NCBI GenBank assembly: GCA_003973505.1
Contig: QNXT01000084.1
Coordinates: 1 to 5,662 of the forward strand
Reading direction: 5' to 3'
Source of the DNA: Bacteroidota bacterium
Lineage (GTDB): Bacteria > Bacteroidota > Bacteroidia > Bacteroidales > UBA1556
DNA: 5,662 bases
In this document: positions 5,123-5,662 of the stretch, one piece after another
Layout of the letters: every line of letters begins with the position of its first letter
Numbering within the stretch: position 1 is the first letter of the stretch
Position numbers and translations under genes: made by a program
Notes under the pieces: model-generated
What the model was told of the DNA's origin: nothing
Database searches by the model: none
Seen by the model: the letters and a program-made list of their open reading frames with translations, nothing else

Positions 5123-5662
5123 TTATTTAAATATATCAAATGTACTCAATTTTATTTTTTGTCCTTTTTGATTCTTTAGAATCTTAATTCGAACACCCTT
5201 GATGGGTTCAGCAGAGAGTTTGATTCGGAAACCATTACCAATTTCTGTTCCATGGTAGATTGCCTGCCAATCACCCTTTTCATTCATTACTTCAATGATA
5301 AAATCCTCAATGGTATAATTTCTTATTTGCTCACTAAGATAAAGCATTTTTATTTTCTCTAACTGATTAAATTCTACTCCAATATATGGTTCCGAATCTT
5401 TCTTTTCGGGTTGCCACCAGCCTTTAACGTGTACACCTTCGCTAAAAACATTGTTCTTTTTAGCGTCAAAAATACTCGCAGCCGTATGTTTTGGCGGATT
5501 TTCAGATGATGCAATAGCTTTAAATTCTATTGATTTCATTGCCTTGGCATTCCAGGTAGGAATACGTTCTAAATCTTTTGGCGACTTAGCTAAGTCTAGT
5601 ACTACAATGTTATCCACATTCTTATTATAAGGGTTCTTATCGAAATAGAAATTTATACCATC
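5123..5662 (-). CDS. C-terminal part of a gene ending in a discoidin-like (F5/8 type C) domain
   Basis: The frame is open to the right edge, adding 15 codons (DGINFYFDKNPYNKN) upstream of a GTG at 5617. That GTG lies inside the frame and is not needed as a start, so 179 C-terminal residues of a longer protein are visible. Residues from about 43 onward look like a discoidin/F5/8 type C beta-sandwich. The sequence KAIASSENPP..AASIFDAKKNNVFSEG resembles the first strand and the usual 'D....W' loop, then W(W)QPE and YIGVEF, then an I..LYLSEQ strand, YTIEDFIIEV, W.AIYHGTEIG, and a closing IKGVRIKIL plus STFDIF. Such domains often bind carbohydrate at the end of secreted glycoside hydrolases, including GH29 fucosidases. 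A catalytic domain upstream is likely but not in view, and no enzyme family can be named. The 6-bp gap to the sulfatase places both in one operon, consistent with joint attack on a sulfated polysaccharide. The discoidin assignment is from pattern only. Confidence 0.75.
   Translation of the reverse strand, partial: DGINFYFDKNPYNKNVDNIVVLDLAKSPKDLERIPTWNAKAMKSIEFKAIASSENPPKHTAASIFDAKKNNVFSEGVHVKGWWQPEKKDSEPYIGVEFNQLEKIKMLYLSEQIRNYTIEDFIIEVMNEKGDWQAIYHGTEIGNGFRIKLSAEPIKGVRIKILKNQKGQKIKLSTFDIFK

Noticed and set aside
5615..5617. GTG at 5617 as start of a complete 164-residue protein
   Set aside because: The frame continues open to the window edge, no signal peptide follows the GTG, and the discoidin-like domain is normally a C-terminal part of a larger protein.

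Overview
The window looks like chromosomal DNA of a marine- or sediment-type Bacteroidota (Flavobacteriia/Cytophagia-like). The DNA is AT-rich. Most starts lack a Shine-Dalgarno sequence, and exported proteins carry signal peptides ending in (L)xA-Q. One protein has a C-terminal type IX secretion (T9SS) sorting domain, and the regulator is a TPR/transmembrane/LuxR-type protein of a kind common in this phylum. Every gene I can support is on the minus strand, so transcription runs from high to low coordinates.

Layout in transcription order. (1) 5662-5123: the 3' part of a gene whose product ends in a discoidin-like (F5/8 type C) domain. (2) 5116-3653: an exported formylglycine-dependent S1 sulfatase, 6 nt downstream. 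(3) 3608-3267: a small exported Lys-rich helical protein, 44 nt downstream with no visible promoter. These three look like the end of a polysaccharide- or sulfated-glycan-degradation operon. It is closed by two successive hairpins (3250-3209, then a perfect 13-bp stem with a U-tract at 3177-3138). (4) 3077-1350: a membrane-anchored TPR protein with a cytoplasmic LuxR-type helix-turn-helix. (5) 1089-199: a secreted two-Big2-domain protein with a T9SS sorting domain. (6) A strong hairpin at 163-127, then the first 21 codons of another exported protein running off the left edge (65-1).

The most unusual part is the 260-bp spacer between the TPR-LuxR gene and the Big2 gene. It holds four TATAACAA-like boxes at 11, 21 and 11 bp spacing, so all lie on one face of the helix. 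Upstream is a separate set of A-tracts (start spacings 20, 10, 11 bp) expected to bend the DNA. Together they look like a regulatory region for the secreted Big2 protein, perhaps controlled by the adjacent regulator; that link is inference. I see no CRISPR array, tRNA, rRNA or insertion sequence, and no wholly new multi-gene system. The novelty candidates are this spacer and the small Lys-rich protein attached to the sulfatase operon.
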